Assembly: GCF_032586175.1 (NCBI RefSeq)
Contig: NZ_JAWHTE010000001.1
Span: 525,605-589,604, forward strand
Source: Ovoidimarina sediminis
Lineage (GTDB): Bacteria; Pseudomonadota; Alphaproteobacteria; Rhodobacterales; Rhodobacteraceae
DNA: 64,000 bases
Direction: 5' to 3'
Shown: positions 17,916-26,254 of the stretch, one piece after another
Numbering within the stretch: position 1 is the first letter of the stretch
Layout of the letters: the number at the start of each line of letters is the position of its first letter
The notes under the pieces: model-generated
Databases searched by the model: none
The model's input: only the letters and a program-made list of their open reading frames with translations
Told to the model about the DNA's origin: nothing
Translations under genes and position numbers: made by a program

Positions 17916-19060
17916 TCCGCGGCCAGAGCGCCCTCGCTCCGCATAAGCCGTTCCGCCACCCAGCGGTGAAAGTGATGCGTGGGCCCGTCCATCGCGGGCG
18001 AGAACCGGCCCCCGTCATAGCCCCAGGCGCCACGCGCCTTCTGCATCCCCTCGACGACGCCGATATCCTCCTCGAAGACGACGCGCCACTGCGCGGCATT
18101 CTTCCGGCGCAGGCCCTCGGGCGCCTCGGGAACGGCATAGTAGAGGTGGATATGCTCCTCCGTCACACCCGCGCCCTTCGGCTCCAGAAGGATCGCGAAC
18201 ACGTGGTCCCGCTGCACGCCCAGAAGAACATTGGGCGTCACCGTCACGTATTCCCCCGCCGTATCCCACTTCTCCGAAAGCCCCGGGAAATCGGGAAACC
18301 GCATTCCGTCCTCATCCTCTATCTGGCGATAGACTTCCGTGCCCTGCCCGGAAAACTCGGGCTCCATGATGTGGTAATGGTCTTCCAGCCGCGAATAGCT
18401 GTTCAGACCCGGATGCACCCAGGGCAGGTGATAGCTCTCACAGTAATTTTCCACCGCCAGCTTCCAGTTCGTGCGGCATATCAGCGTGAACGTGCTGTCC
18501 GCCCCGCCATGGTAGAGAGGCACATCGAACTCGCCCCACCGGTCGATCAGCTTCGCGTGCTGCTCTTCGAACGCGGGCGCGTCGCCCGAGAGGTTGATGA
18601 AGACGACGTCCATCCAGACATGGGCCCGCACCTCCATCAGCCCCATCTCTTCCCGCTTCATCTCGGGATGGGTGTTGTGCCCGGGGCCGCCGACATGGGG
18701 CGTGGCCACAAGCCGGCCCTCGTGGCTGTAGCACCAGGAATGATAGGGGCAGCGGATCGCCCCTTCGATCTTTCTCGGCTCGGTCACGAGGATCATGCCA
18801 CGGTGGCGGCAGATGTTCTGAAACACCCGCACGACCCCATCCTTGCCCCGCAGAACGAAAAGCGGCACGCCGAGGAAATCGACAGGCCGCGCATCGCCCG
18901 GCTCCGGCACGTCGGATGCGGTACAGATCCCGGCCCATGTGTCGAACCACAAGGGTTTCCGCTCCGCCTGGAACACCTCCTCCGAGGTGTAATGCGCGTT
19001 CGGCAGCCCGCGTGCTTCGGCCACGGGCTTCAGGACATCGGACAAATCGCTCAGGGACAT
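17912..19060 (-). CDS. Rieske non-heme iron oxygenase, alpha subunit
   Basis: 382 residues. The Rieske [2Fe-2S] motif is C84-x-H86 ... C104-x2-H107. The mononuclear iron site is formed by H211 and H216 (ESYHLPWVH) with a later Asp near residue 332 (EEDIGVVEGM). It belongs to the group that includes glycine-betaine, stachydrine and carnitine oxygenases, so N-demethylation or hydroxylation of a methylated amine is likely. ATG 19060 follows GGAGCCCC; the longer frame gives no sensible N-terminus. The electron-donating reductase is not adjacent. It forms a unit with the small gene and the GcvT/FAD dehydrogenase. Confidence 0.88.
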   Translation of the reverse strand: MSLSDLSDVLKPVAEARGLPNAHYTSEEVFQAERKPLWFDTWAGICTASDVPEPGDARPVDFLGVPLFVLRGKDGVVRVFQNICRHRGMILVTEPRKIEGAIRCPYHSWCYSHEGRLVATPHVGGPGHNTHPEMKREEMGLMEVRAHVWMDVVFINLSGDAPAFEEQHAKLIDRWGEFDVPLYHGGADSTFTLICRTNWKLAVENYCESYHLPWVHPGLNSYSRLEDHYHIMEPEFSGQGTEVYRQIEDEDGMRFPDFPGLSEKWDTAGEYVTVTPNVLLGVQRDHVFAILLEPKGAGVTEEHIHLYYAVPEAPEGLRRKNAAQWRVVFEEDIGVVEGMQKARGAWGYDGGRFSPAMDGPTHHFHRWVAERLMRSEGALAAE

Positions 19061-19192
19061 CTCACAGGGGCTCCGGCTGGCATCTCGCGGCCCACTCTGC
19101 CTATTTGGCAGGCTTCGCCGCAGTCTCAAAACCGACACCATCAGGTCGCGTTCGGTCGGGTGACGGCATTGCCGGCAGGCCTAGGCTGAACC

Positions 19193-19558
19193 ATGCACCG
19201 CCGCATTGCCCTCTCCCTTCTCGCCGCCGCCCTTGCGGCACCCGCCTGGGCCGAAACCCGGCGCCTCACGGCCGCCGAGATCGAGGCCCTGCTCTCAGGC
19301 CGCAAGATCACCGGCGCGTGGAACGGCAAAGCTTACAGCCAAACCTTCGCGGCCACCGGCCACACCGTCTACATCCCGAAGGGTGGCCGCCCCGATGCGG
19401 GCCGCTGGCGCGTGAACCCCGAGACCGACAGCTACGAAAGCTTCTGGGAACGCTCGGGCTGGTCCTCCTAAGCGATCGAACGCGCCGAGGGCGGCACGCT
19501 CTACTGGGTCGACGGCGCGGGCGTGCGGCGCCCCTTTGCGCTCGCCCCTGCCGACTGA
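19193..19558 (+). pseudogene. Small secreted protein gene interrupted by an in-frame TAA
   Basis: The first 92 codons encode a signal peptide (MHRRIALSLLAAALAAPAWA) and a domain with LTAAEIEALLSGRKITGAWN, similar to DUF995-type secreted proteins. Codon 93 is TAA (19469-19471). The same frame then continues for 28 sensible codons (AIERAEGGTLYWVDGAGVRR onward) to TGA at 19556-19558. A single change from TAC or TAT would explain the break. The last part overlaps the convergent Gfo/Idh gene by 58 bases. A sequencing error is possible. Confidence 0.7.
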
Positions 19559-20655
19559 TCCGGCAGGTCAAGCGTCACCGGCAGCCCCGTCACCGCCGCC
19601 TCCTGCGCGGCAAGCCCCATCGCCACCGCCCGGGCCCCGTCCATCAGCGTCACTTCGGGCGCGATCTCGCACCGCACCGCGCGCTGGAACAGCACGTGCT
19701 GATAGAAGGTCGATCCGTTGTGATCGCCGGCATCGAGCAGCGTGGGATCCACCGGGATCTCCACCGCCATCGGCCCCTTCGGCTGGCGCGGGCTGACGAT
19801 CACCTGCGCGACCGGCGGTTCGCCCAGATGGGTGGGCCAGAACCGCCCCGGCCCCGGCACGAAACACTCGATCTTGCCTTCGGGGCCCACGGCCGAGATC
19901 TCTTCCTGATACCGCGCCCCTTCGGCATACATGCACAGCTCCAGCATCGCGCGCGCGCCCCGCGAAAACTCCGCGATCACATAGGCCGTATCCCAGATAT
20001 CGGGCACCTCGCCCTCATAGGCCTCGTCGAGGTGGTTCACTTCCTGCCCCGCCGAGGCAAGAATCCGCACCGGCTCGTCCTTCAGGATATGCCGCATCAG
20101 GTCGAAGAAGTGACAGCATTTCTCGACAAGAGTGCCGCCGGAATAACGGTTGAACCGGTTCCAGTTCCCCACCTTCTCGAGAAACGGAAACCGGTGCTCG
20201 CGCACGGTCAGCATCCGGATCCCGCCGGTGGCCCGCTCCGCCTCCTCGATGAATTTCGCCACGGGGGGCATGTATCGGTATTCCATCGCCACCCAGACCG
20301 GCGCGGGATAGCCCGCAGCCAGCGCCGCGATCCGCGCGGCATCGGCGGGATCGGTGTAAAGCGGCTTTTCGATCAGCAGCGGCAGGGGCCGCAACGCCGC
20401 GATTTCCTCAAGCTGGCTCACATGCAGGAAGTTGGGGCTCGCCACCAGAAGGCAGTCGATCGCCTCGTCGGCCAGAAGCTCTCCCACTGTCCTGTGCACC
20501 TTGGCGTTGGGCGCCATGGCCTTGGCCTTCGCCAGCATGATCTCGCTCGGGTCGAACAGCCCCGCCACCCGCGCATCGGGCAGAAGCGCGATGTTGCGGA
20601 TATGCTCCTGTCCCATCATGCCGCATCCGATGATGCCGTAATTCATCCGTTCCAT
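19501..20655 (-). CDS. Gfo/Idh/MocA family oxidoreductase
   Basis: 384 residues with an N-terminal Rossmann fold (YGIIGCGMMGQEHIRNIALL), the EKPLYT segment with its catalytic-region Lys, and a C-terminal alpha/beta substrate domain containing GGTLVEKCCHFFDLMRHIL. Members oxidise sugars, inositols or amino-sugar acids with NAD(P). ATG 20655 is preferred over GTG 20661 because the AGGGCGG site is better placed. The GntR gene ends only 10 bases upstream, so the two form an operon. The flavin reductase/TRAP operon on the other side suggests uptake and oxidation of one substrate. Confidence 0.88.
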   Translation of the reverse strand: MERMNYGIIGCGMMGQEHIRNIALLPDARVAGLFDPSEIMLAKAKAMAPNAKVHRTVGELLADEAIDCLLVASPNFLHVSQLEEIAALRPLPLLIEKPLYTDPADAARIAALAAGYPAPVWVAMEYRYMPPVAKFIEEAERATGGIRMLTVREHRFPFLEKVGNWNRFNRYSGGTLVEKCCHFFDLMRHILKDEPVRILASAGQEVNHLDEAYEGEVPDIWDTAYVIAEFSRGARAMLELCMYAEGARYQEEISAVGPEGKIECFVPGPGRFWPTHLGEPPVAQVIVSPRQPKGPMAVEIPVDPTLLDAGDHNGSTFYQHVLFQRAVRCEIAPEVTLMDGARAVAMGLAAQEAAVTGLPVTLDLPDQSAGASAKGRRTPAPSTQ

Positions 20656-20665
20656 GGCCACCGCC

Positions 20666-21367
20666 CTACTTCAACCGCGCGACATAGCGCGCCACGTCGC
20701 TGTCATACCATGTGCGCGAGTATTCCACCGCGCGCCCGTCCTGATCGAACGCGCGGCGCTCGACGAAACCGCAAGGCTTGCCCGGCCCGGGGCCGAAGGG
20801 CGGCGCAGACCATTCGGGCGCAGGCGCGATCCCCACCCGGTCCTCCGCCCGTCCGATCCAGAAGCCAAGGCTCGTGCGGTAGAAATAATAAAGCGACTCG
20901 CTCAGCGCCTCGGCCTGAAGCCGCCGGGCCCGGTCGCCGTCAAGCCAGATTTCTTCCAGCGCTGCAGGCGTCCCCCCCAGCCGCCGCAGCCGCCGGATCC
21001 GGTGCGCCTTGGGCGCCGGCCCGAACTCCGGCGCATCCTCGGGCTTCGCCACCAGATCGACCGAGATCAGTTCCGCCGTCGGAAGGCCCACGCCTCCCAC
21101 CAGCTCCAGCCGGAAAAGCGCATAGACGCCCGTGGCCTCCGCCCCCGCCTTCACGTAATTTCCAGATCCCTGAACCCGGTCCAGAAGCCCCCGGTCCTCC
21201 AGATCGCTCAGGGCCTTTCTCAGCGTGCCAACGCTCAGCCCCAGGCTCGCCGCCATCTTCCGCTCCGGCGGCAGGCGCTCGCCCTCGATCAGGCGGCCCG
21301 CCGCAATCTCCCGCGTCAGCATTTCGGCGGTCTGCACGTATTTGGGAAGTGCATGCGGGTCGGTCAT
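20666..21367 (-). CDS. GntR family regulator with UTRA-type effector domain
   Basis: 233 residues. An N-terminal winged helix (GERLPPERKMAASLGLSVGT, about residues 25-70) is followed by a ligand-binding UTRA-like domain of HutC/FarR type (LRRLGGTPAALEEIWLDGDR, later RRAFDQDGRAVEYSRTWYDS). It most likely senses the substrate or product of the adjacent Gfo/Idh and TRAP genes. ATG 21367 is chosen because the alternative upstream start would place the repeated ATTGATCTAC motif inside the gene. Confidence 0.88.
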   Translation of the reverse strand: MTDPHALPKYVQTAEMLTREIAAGRLIEGERLPPERKMAASLGLSVGTLRKALSDLEDRGLLDRVQGSGNYVKAGAEATGVYALFRLELVGGVGLPTAELISVDLVAKPEDAPEFGPAPKAHRIRRLRRLGGTPAALEEIWLDGDRARRLQAEALSESLYYFYRTSLGFWIGRAEDRVGIAPAPEWSAPPFGPGPGKPCGFVERRAFDQDGRAVEYSRTWYDSDVARYVARLK

Positions 21368-21384
21368 CTCACGCCGCTGGCAAA

Positions 21385-21405
21385 ATTGATCTACCATTGA
21401 TCTAC
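21385..21405. promoter_or_regulatory. Candidate GntR operator: tandem ATTGATCTAC
   Basis: ATTGATCTAC occurs at 21385-21394 and again at 21396-21405, an 11-base period of about one helical turn. A partial third copy, ATTGATCT, lies at 21545-21552, nearer the divergent flavin reductase. The position just upstream of the GntR start suggests autoregulation and control of both divergent operons. Confidence 0.45.
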
Positions 21406-21606
21406 ACGCGCCGAGATGTTACGCAAGAAAAATCTGCCGCCACGGAATGGCGGCGCCGGAGGCCCGTATGGAATGAGCCGTCGCAGACTCATCACCACGC
21501 CCCGCGCGGCCCGTCCCGCGCCCGGCCCCGGCACGAAAATCCGCATTGATCTTTACACCGCCGCCCTAGGTCGAAAGGTTCGCTGAAGATGCCGGATGGA
21601 GGGTTC

Positions 21607-22107
21607 ATGGGCGCCAGAGACATCACACCGTCGGATATGACGGCGCGGGAATTCCGCGATGCGCTCGGCCGCTATGCCACCGGCGTCACTGTCGTGACCA
21701 CCTCAACACCCCTGGGGCCCCTCGGAATCACCGCCAACAGCTTCGCCAGCGTCTCGCTCGATCCGCCGCTCGTGCTCTGGTCGCCCGCCCGCGCCTCGCG
21801 GCGCTTCGCGGCCTTCGCGGATGCCGATCACTACGCGATCCACGTCCTCGGGGCCGAGCAGATGGATATCTGCCGCCGCTTCTCGACGGACGGGCTCGAT
21901 TTCGCCGGGCTCGACTGGGCGGAAAACGCGCAGGGCGTGCCGCTTATCTCCGGCTGCCTCGCGCAGTTCGAATGCGAACGCACGGCGGTGCACGAGGGCG
22001 GCGACCACCTGATCGTGGTCGGCCGCGTCCTCGCATTCGCCCATCGCCCCGGCGCGCCGCTGGTTTTCTCGGGCGGCGCATACGGCGGGTTTACAGGCGC
22101 ATCATAA
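21607..22107 (+). CDS. Flavin reductase family protein
   Basis: 166 residues of the FMN-binding split-barrel flavin reductase family. REFRDALGRYATGVTVVTTS, GITANSFASVSLDPPLVLW and CLAQFECERTAVHEGGDHLI are its conserved segments. These small enzymes reduce FMN or FAD with NAD(P)H for two-component monooxygenases. ATG 21607 follows GGAGGG; an earlier ATG at 21589 lacks a good site. It heads the flavin reductase / TRAP operon and no partner monooxygenase is adjacent, so its role here is unclear. Confidence 0.88.
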   Translation: MGARDITPSDMTAREFRDALGRYATGVTVVTTSTPLGPLGITANSFASVSLDPPLVLWSPARASRRFAAFADADHYAIHVLGAEQMDICRRFSTDGLDFAGLDWAENAQGVPLISGCLAQFECERTAVHEGGDHLIVVGRVLAFAHRPGAPLVFSGGAYGGFTGAS

Positions 22108-22170
22108 GCGCCGAAGGTGATCGAAACTCCGGATCCAACCGGAGAGACAGAACAGGGAGGGAGGGCGCCC

Positions 22171-22788
22171 ATGATCGGTGTTCTCAAGGGAATCCTGATG
22201 CCGTTCCAGGTCTGGAACGACGTCGTCCTCAGGATCGGGCGCGGCATCGCGATCGTTGCCATAGCCATGATGGTGCTGGCGATCCTGATCCAGGTGTTCT
22301 TCCGCTACGTGCTGAACAACGCCCTGCCATGGCCCGACGAGGCCGCACGCTTCATGATGCTCTGGATGACGGGCCTCATCGCTCCCACGGGCTTCCGCCG
22401 GGGCGGCTTCGTCGCGATCGACATGGTCGTCGTCGCACTGCCAGAGAAGCTCGGCGCACTCCTCTCGCTCCTCCTTCTGGTGATCTCCGCCTTCGTCCTC
22501 TACCTCGCGGTCCAGATCGGCTGGGGCGAGGTCACGGGCTTCGGCGGCAAATTCGCCACCGCCTCGCTCTGGCTGCCGTTCAACTTCGGCGGCGCCGGGC
22601 CATTGGGCTTTGAGTGGGGGTGGGAAAAAATCCCCCGCTCCTGGATGATGGCCTCGCTGCTCCTGGGCGTCGTCCTCCTCCTCATCGTGAATATCGAGCT
22701 TCTGATCCGCGCCCTGATCCAGCTTCTGGGCGGCGGCGATCAGATCAGGCCCGTTCCCGACAACGTCGAAGAAATCATGGCGGAGTGA
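22171..22788 (+). CDS. TRAP transporter small permease (DctQ type)
   Basis: 205 residues, four predicted membrane helices, with QVFFRYVLNNALPWPDEAAR, the conserved DctQ signature, near residue 45. This is the small membrane subunit of a DctPQM TRAP system. A GTG-started frame begins earlier, but ATG 22171 has a very strong GGAGGGAGGG site. The large permease starts 4 bases after its stop. Other DctQ proteins are usually slightly shorter; the extra length includes a loop near residues 130-155. Confidence 0.9.
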   Translation: MIGVLKGILMPFQVWNDVVLRIGRGIAIVAIAMMVLAILIQVFFRYVLNNALPWPDEAARFMMLWMTGLIAPTGFRRGGFVAIDMVVVALPEKLGALLSLLLLVISAFVLYLAVQIGWGEVTGFGGKFATASLWLPFNFGGAGPLGFEWGWEKIPRSWMMASLLLGVVLLLIVNIELLIRALIQLLGGGDQIRPVPDNVEEIMAE

Positions 22789-22792
22789 CGAT

Positions 22793-24283
22793 ATGCTGAT
22801 CTGGTTCCTCCCGCTCTTCCTGCTCTTCCTCCTCATTGGCCTGCCGGTCTTCTTCGGCCTCCTCGCGGCCCCCGGCCTCCTTCTCTGGCTCAACGGCCAG
22901 GAGCGCGACATCACGCTTCTCTACCGCAACGTCTACAACGGGATGGACAGCTTCCCGCTGATGGCCATCCCCTTCTTCATGCTCGCGGGCGAGATGATGA
23001 ACCGCGGCGGCATCACCATCCGGCTCGTAGAGTTCTCCCAGGCGCTGATGGGCCACCTCCGGGGCGGCCTCGCCCATGTGAACGTGCTCTCCTCGATCCT
23101 CTTCGCAGGGCTCTCGGGCTCGGCGGTCGCCGATACCTCGGCCCTTGGCTCGATGCTGATCCCGGCGATGGAAAAGCAGGGCTACACCCGCCGCTTCGCC
23201 GCCGCCATCACGGCCGCCTCCTCGGTCATCGGGCCGATCATCCCGCCTTCGGGCATCATGATCATCTACGCCTATGTCATGGGCGAAAGCGTGGCCGCGC
23301 TTTTCCTCGCGGGCATCGTGCCGGGCATCATGGTGGGCATCGGCCTCATGCTCATGGTCCGCCTCATGGCCGACCGCTACGACCTTCCGAAGGCCGAACG
23401 CATCGTCCGCAAGGATCAAAAGCTTTCTGGCATCGAATACTGGTCCTCCCTGATCCTCCTTCGCCTCAACCTGGGCTACGTGATCTATGCGGCCTTCTCG
23501 GCTTCCACCGGGCTCGGCGGCGAAGGCAGTTCGACGGCGGTCGTCCTCGTGACCTTCCTCGTCGCCCTCGTCGCGGCGCACTTCCTGCTCATCGGCATCC
23601 GTGGGCGCGTCAGTCACGATTTCCGCATGGTCTGCAAGCGCGCCGTAGTGCCGCTGCAAACGCCGATCCTGATCCTGGGCGGCATCCTCCTCGGCATCTT
23701 CACGCCCACGGAAGCCGCCGCCGTTGCGGTGTTCTACGCCCTCGTCGTGGCCTTCTTCATCCTGCGCACGATGCGGCTCGCTGACCTGCCGGAAGTCCTC
23801 TCCCGCGCCGCCCTCACCTCCGCCGTCGTCCTCCTCCTCGTCGGCGCGGCGATGGCCTTCAAGACGGTCGTCTCCCTCTCCTACGCTCCCCAGATCCTCG
23901 CAGAGTTCATCCTGTCCCTGTCCGAGAACCCGCTGATCCTCCTCTTCCTGATCAACCTGCTTCTCTTCATCGTCGGCATGTTCCTCGACGCGGGCCCCGC
24001 GATCATCATCCTCGGGCCGATCCTCGGGCCGATCTTCGTCGATCTGGGCGTCCACCCGGTGCATTTCGCGATCATCATGAGCGTGAACCTCACCGTCGGC
24101 CTCGCGACACCGCCAATGGGCCTCGTCCTCTTCGTCGCCTCGTCGGTCTCCAAGGAAAAGGTCGAGACGATTTCCAAGGCGATCCTGCCTTTCCTCGCGG
24201 TCGAGGTGATCGTGATCTTCCTGATCACCTACATCCCGGCCATTTCCATGACGATCCCGCGCCTGACCGGGTTCGTGAATTGA
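22793..24283 (+). CDS. TRAP transporter large permease (DctM type)
   Basis: 496 residues, about twelve membrane helices. Typical DctM segments are MAIPFFMLAGEMMNRGGI, GLSGSAVADTSALGSMLIPA and IGPIIPPSGIMIIYAY. It forms the sodium-coupled channel of the tripartite uptake system with the small permease and DctP. The stretch around residues 200-260 is longer than in many homologues. The gene is in the middle of the operon, with GGAG just before the ATG. Confidence 0.93.
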   Translation: MLIWFLPLFLLFLLIGLPVFFGLLAAPGLLLWLNGQERDITLLYRNVYNGMDSFPLMAIPFFMLAGEMMNRGGITIRLVEFSQALMGHLRGGLAHVNVLSSILFAGLSGSAVADTSALGSMLIPAMEKQGYTRRFAAAITAASSVIGPIIPPSGIMIIYAYVMGESVAALFLAGIVPGIMVGIGLMLMVRLMADRYDLPKAERIVRKDQKLSGIEYWSSLILLRLNLGYVIYAAFSASTGLGGEGSSTAVVLVTFLVALVAAHFLLIGIRGRVSHDFRMVCKRAVVPLQTPILILGGILLGIFTPTEAAAVAVFYALVVAFFILRTMRLADLPEVLSRAALTSAVVLLLVGAAMAFKTVVSLSYAPQILAEFILSLSENPLILLFLINLLLFIVGMFLDAGPAIIILGPILGPIFVDLGVHPVHFAIIMSVNLTVGLATPPMGLVLFVASSVSKEKVETISKAILPFLAVEVIVIFLITYIPAISMTIPRLTGFVN

Positions 24284-24321
24284 CCAAGCCAGTACAAATA
24301 ACTCCAGGGAGGTACTAAAAC

Positions 24322-25395
24322 GTGCTGAAAACACTCACCAAATCGCTGATGGTTGCATCCATCCTCGCGTCCGCGCCCTTGGCGGCCGCCTGGGCCGGCA
24401 GCCACGCGATCAACCTGCGCGCCACGGCGAACTCGAACGAGAACGACGAGGATTACGACGGCCTCGTCGTGTTCAAGAACTACGTCGAACAGGCCTCGAA
24501 CGGCGCGATCACCGTCGAACTCTTCATCGGTACACAGCTCTGCTCGAACGGCGCGGAATGCCTGCAGGGCGTCGCCGACGGCTCGATCGACATCTACATC
24601 TCCACCTCCGGCGGCGCGTCCGGCATCTTCCCCTTCGTCCAGGTGCTCGACCTGCCCTACCTGATGGCGGATGACCGGGTGGCCGAGAAGGTGCTCGAAA
24701 ACGACACCGAGTTCATGAAGACCATGAAGCAGAAGGTGCTCGAAAACAGCCAGGGCTCGATCCGCCTGATGACCGTCGGCAACACCGGCGGCTGGCGCAA
24801 CTTCGCCAACACCAAGCGCCGCGTCGCCTCGCCGTCCGACATGGAAGGGCTGAAGATCCGCACCGTGGTCGCCGACCTGCCGCAGGAACTCGTGCGCGCC
24901 CTCGGCGCCTCGCCCACCCCGATCCCTTGGCCGGAACTCTTCACCTCGTTCCAGACCGGCGTCGTCGAAGGCTCCAAGAACGGCATCACCGACATCATGG
25001 GCATGAAGTTCCCCGATGCGGGCCTGCAATACGTAACGCTCGACGGCCACGCCTACATGGGCGCGCTCTGGTTCATGAACAACGAACAGTTCTCGGGCCT
25101 CTCGGATGACCTGAAGCGCGTGGTGATCGACGGCTTCTACCAGCTGCAGCAGGCCACCTTCGCCTCGCCGAAGCGGAAGTCGATCCAGGCTTATCAGGAT
25201 TTCGCCGCGGGCGGCGGGGATCTCTACGTGCCGACGCCAGATGAAAAGGCGGCGTTCAAGGAAGCCGCGGCGCCGGTGTTCGACTGGTTCCAGTCGAACG
25301 TCGATGGCGGCGGGGATGTCTACAACGCGCTCCTCGCGTCGGTCGAGGAAGCCGAGGCCGAAATCGCCGCCGAACGCGGCTCCGATCTCGAGTAA
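24322..25395 (+). CDS. TRAP transporter solute-binding protein (DctP type)
   Basis: 357 residues. A signal peptide (about residues 1-26, ending PLAAAWAGS) is followed by the DctP fold with LRTATANSNENDED-like opening strands, DLPYLMADD, and the conserved LGASPTPIPWPELFTSFQTG helix containing the substrate-contact region. It is the periplasmic receptor of the DctQM permease just upstream. Translation starts at GTG 24322 behind GGGAGG. The substrate is unknown; a sugar acid or organic acid would fit the Gfo/Idh neighbour. Confidence 0.92.
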   Translation: MLKTLTKSLMVASILASAPLAAAWAGSHAINLRATANSNENDEDYDGLVVFKNYVEQASNGAITVELFIGTQLCSNGAECLQGVADGSIDIYISTSGGASGIFPFVQVLDLPYLMADDRVAEKVLENDTEFMKTMKQKVLENSQGSIRLMTVGNTGGWRNFANTKRRVASPSDMEGLKIRTVVADLPQELVRALGASPTPIPWPELFTSFQTGVVEGSKNGITDIMGMKFPDAGLQYVTLDGHAYMGALWFMNNEQFSGLSDDLKRVVIDGFYQLQQATFASPKRKSIQAYQDFAAGGGDLYVPTPDEKAAFKEAAAPVFDWFQSNVDGGGDVYNALLASVEEAEAEIAAERGSDLE

Positions 25396-25403
25396 CCGAA
25401 CCC

Positions 25404-25429
25404 CTCCGCGCCCCACCCGGGGCGCGGAG
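25404..25429 (+). terminator. Hairpin after dctP
   Basis: CTCCGCGCCCC (25404-25414) and GGGGCGCGGAG (25419-25429) pair perfectly with loop ACCC, beginning 9 bases after the dctP stop. There is no T-run. It probably ends the TRAP operon. Confidence 0.65.
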
Positions 25430-25459
25430 CACCCCGGCACGGTAGGTCGCCCTGAAGAG

Positions 25460-25598
25460 CCGTGCCAGCGCATGCCCGTGGGATGGCGCTGCCAACACCT
25501 CCACGACACGCTTTATGGTGCAAGCCCGCACACGCTCGATCAGCAAGGCTTCTTCTCAAAAAGCGCCTGCCCGCCGGGACGGGCATGCACTGGCACGG
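25460..25598. repeat. Inverted-repeat element, 20-base arms 99 bases apart
   Basis: The left arm (25460-25479) and the reverse complement of the right arm (25579-25598) agree at 19 of 20 positions, CCGTGCCAGYGCATGCCCGT. The interior is less GC-rich than the surroundings. A second short inverted pair, GGCACGG/CCGTGCC, with an inner GGGGC/GCCCC hairpin, continues to 25627, next to the end of the protease gene. It resembles a small non-autonomous element or a complex terminator; no transposase is visible. Confidence 0.5.
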
Positions 25599-25631
25599 CG
25601 GGGCTGATGCCCCTTGAGTCCGTGCCAAACT

Positions 25632-26213
25632 CTACCGTTCCAGCACCAGCGTCCCGTCCGAAATCTCCAGCCGGTCGAACCGCTGCAGATACCGCATCCC
25701 GAGAAGCGACTTGTCCATCTCGCCCTCGTTCACCACCGCACCCACGTTCCGGTCGGCAACCCCGCCAAGCCGCACGCGGTCAAGCGATACGCGCGCCGTC
25801 CGCACCATGCCGTTCGCCGTTCCCGCCAGCCCGCCATATCTCAGCGCATCCGTATCGATCCCCAGCCGCTCCGCATCCTCGCGCGTCAGCACGATATCCG
25901 TGGCCCCGGTATCGACGACGAAATCCACGTCCCGCCCGTTCACCTCGATCGTCAGATAATAATGCCCGTCGAACGCCCGCGGCGCCTCGATCCGCGATCC
26001 GCCCTCCAGCACAAGCTGCCGCGGCGCCACGTCCTTCCGGATATCTTCCCACAGGCCATAAGCCCCGATCACGCCGAGAAACAGGAACGCCCAGACAAGC
26101 AGCCGCTTCAGGAAAACACTCAGCCCCCGCCGGCTTTCGGCCATCGCCCAACCGGCCACGGCGAAGCCCAGAAGGCCAAGGTAAAACAGGCGCGCGATCT
26201 CGTCTCCGGTCAT
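25632..26213 (-). CDS. Retropepsin-like aspartic protease, membrane anchored
   Basis: 193 residues. Two N-terminal hydrophobic segments (about residues 8-25 and 36-52) anchor the protein. A single retropepsin-like domain follows with VDFVVDTGATDIVLTREDAE, containing the catalytic Asp-Thr-Gly, and the later LLGMRYLQRFDRLEI strand pair. Such single-lobed clan AA proteases act as dimers, here on the periplasmic face. The physiological substrate is not known. Confidence 0.88.
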   Translation of the reverse strand: MTGDEIARLFYLGLLGFAVAGWAMAESRRGLSVFLKRLLVWAFLFLGVIGAYGLWEDIRKDVAPRQLVLEGGSRIEAPRAFDGHYYLTIEVNGRDVDFVVDTGATDIVLTREDAERLGIDTDALRYGGLAGTANGMVRTARVSLDRVRLGGVADRNVGAVVNEGEMDKSLLGMRYLQRFDRLEISDGTLVLER

Positions 26214-26254
26214 GGGAAAGAGATAGGCATCACCGCGCGCGGGCGAAAGCCCTC

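Noticed and set aside
15629..19189. Long plus-strand open frame across the dehydrogenase and Rieske genes
   Set aside because: It is rich in Arg, Pro and His, has no family motifs, and is an antisense shadow of two clear genes.
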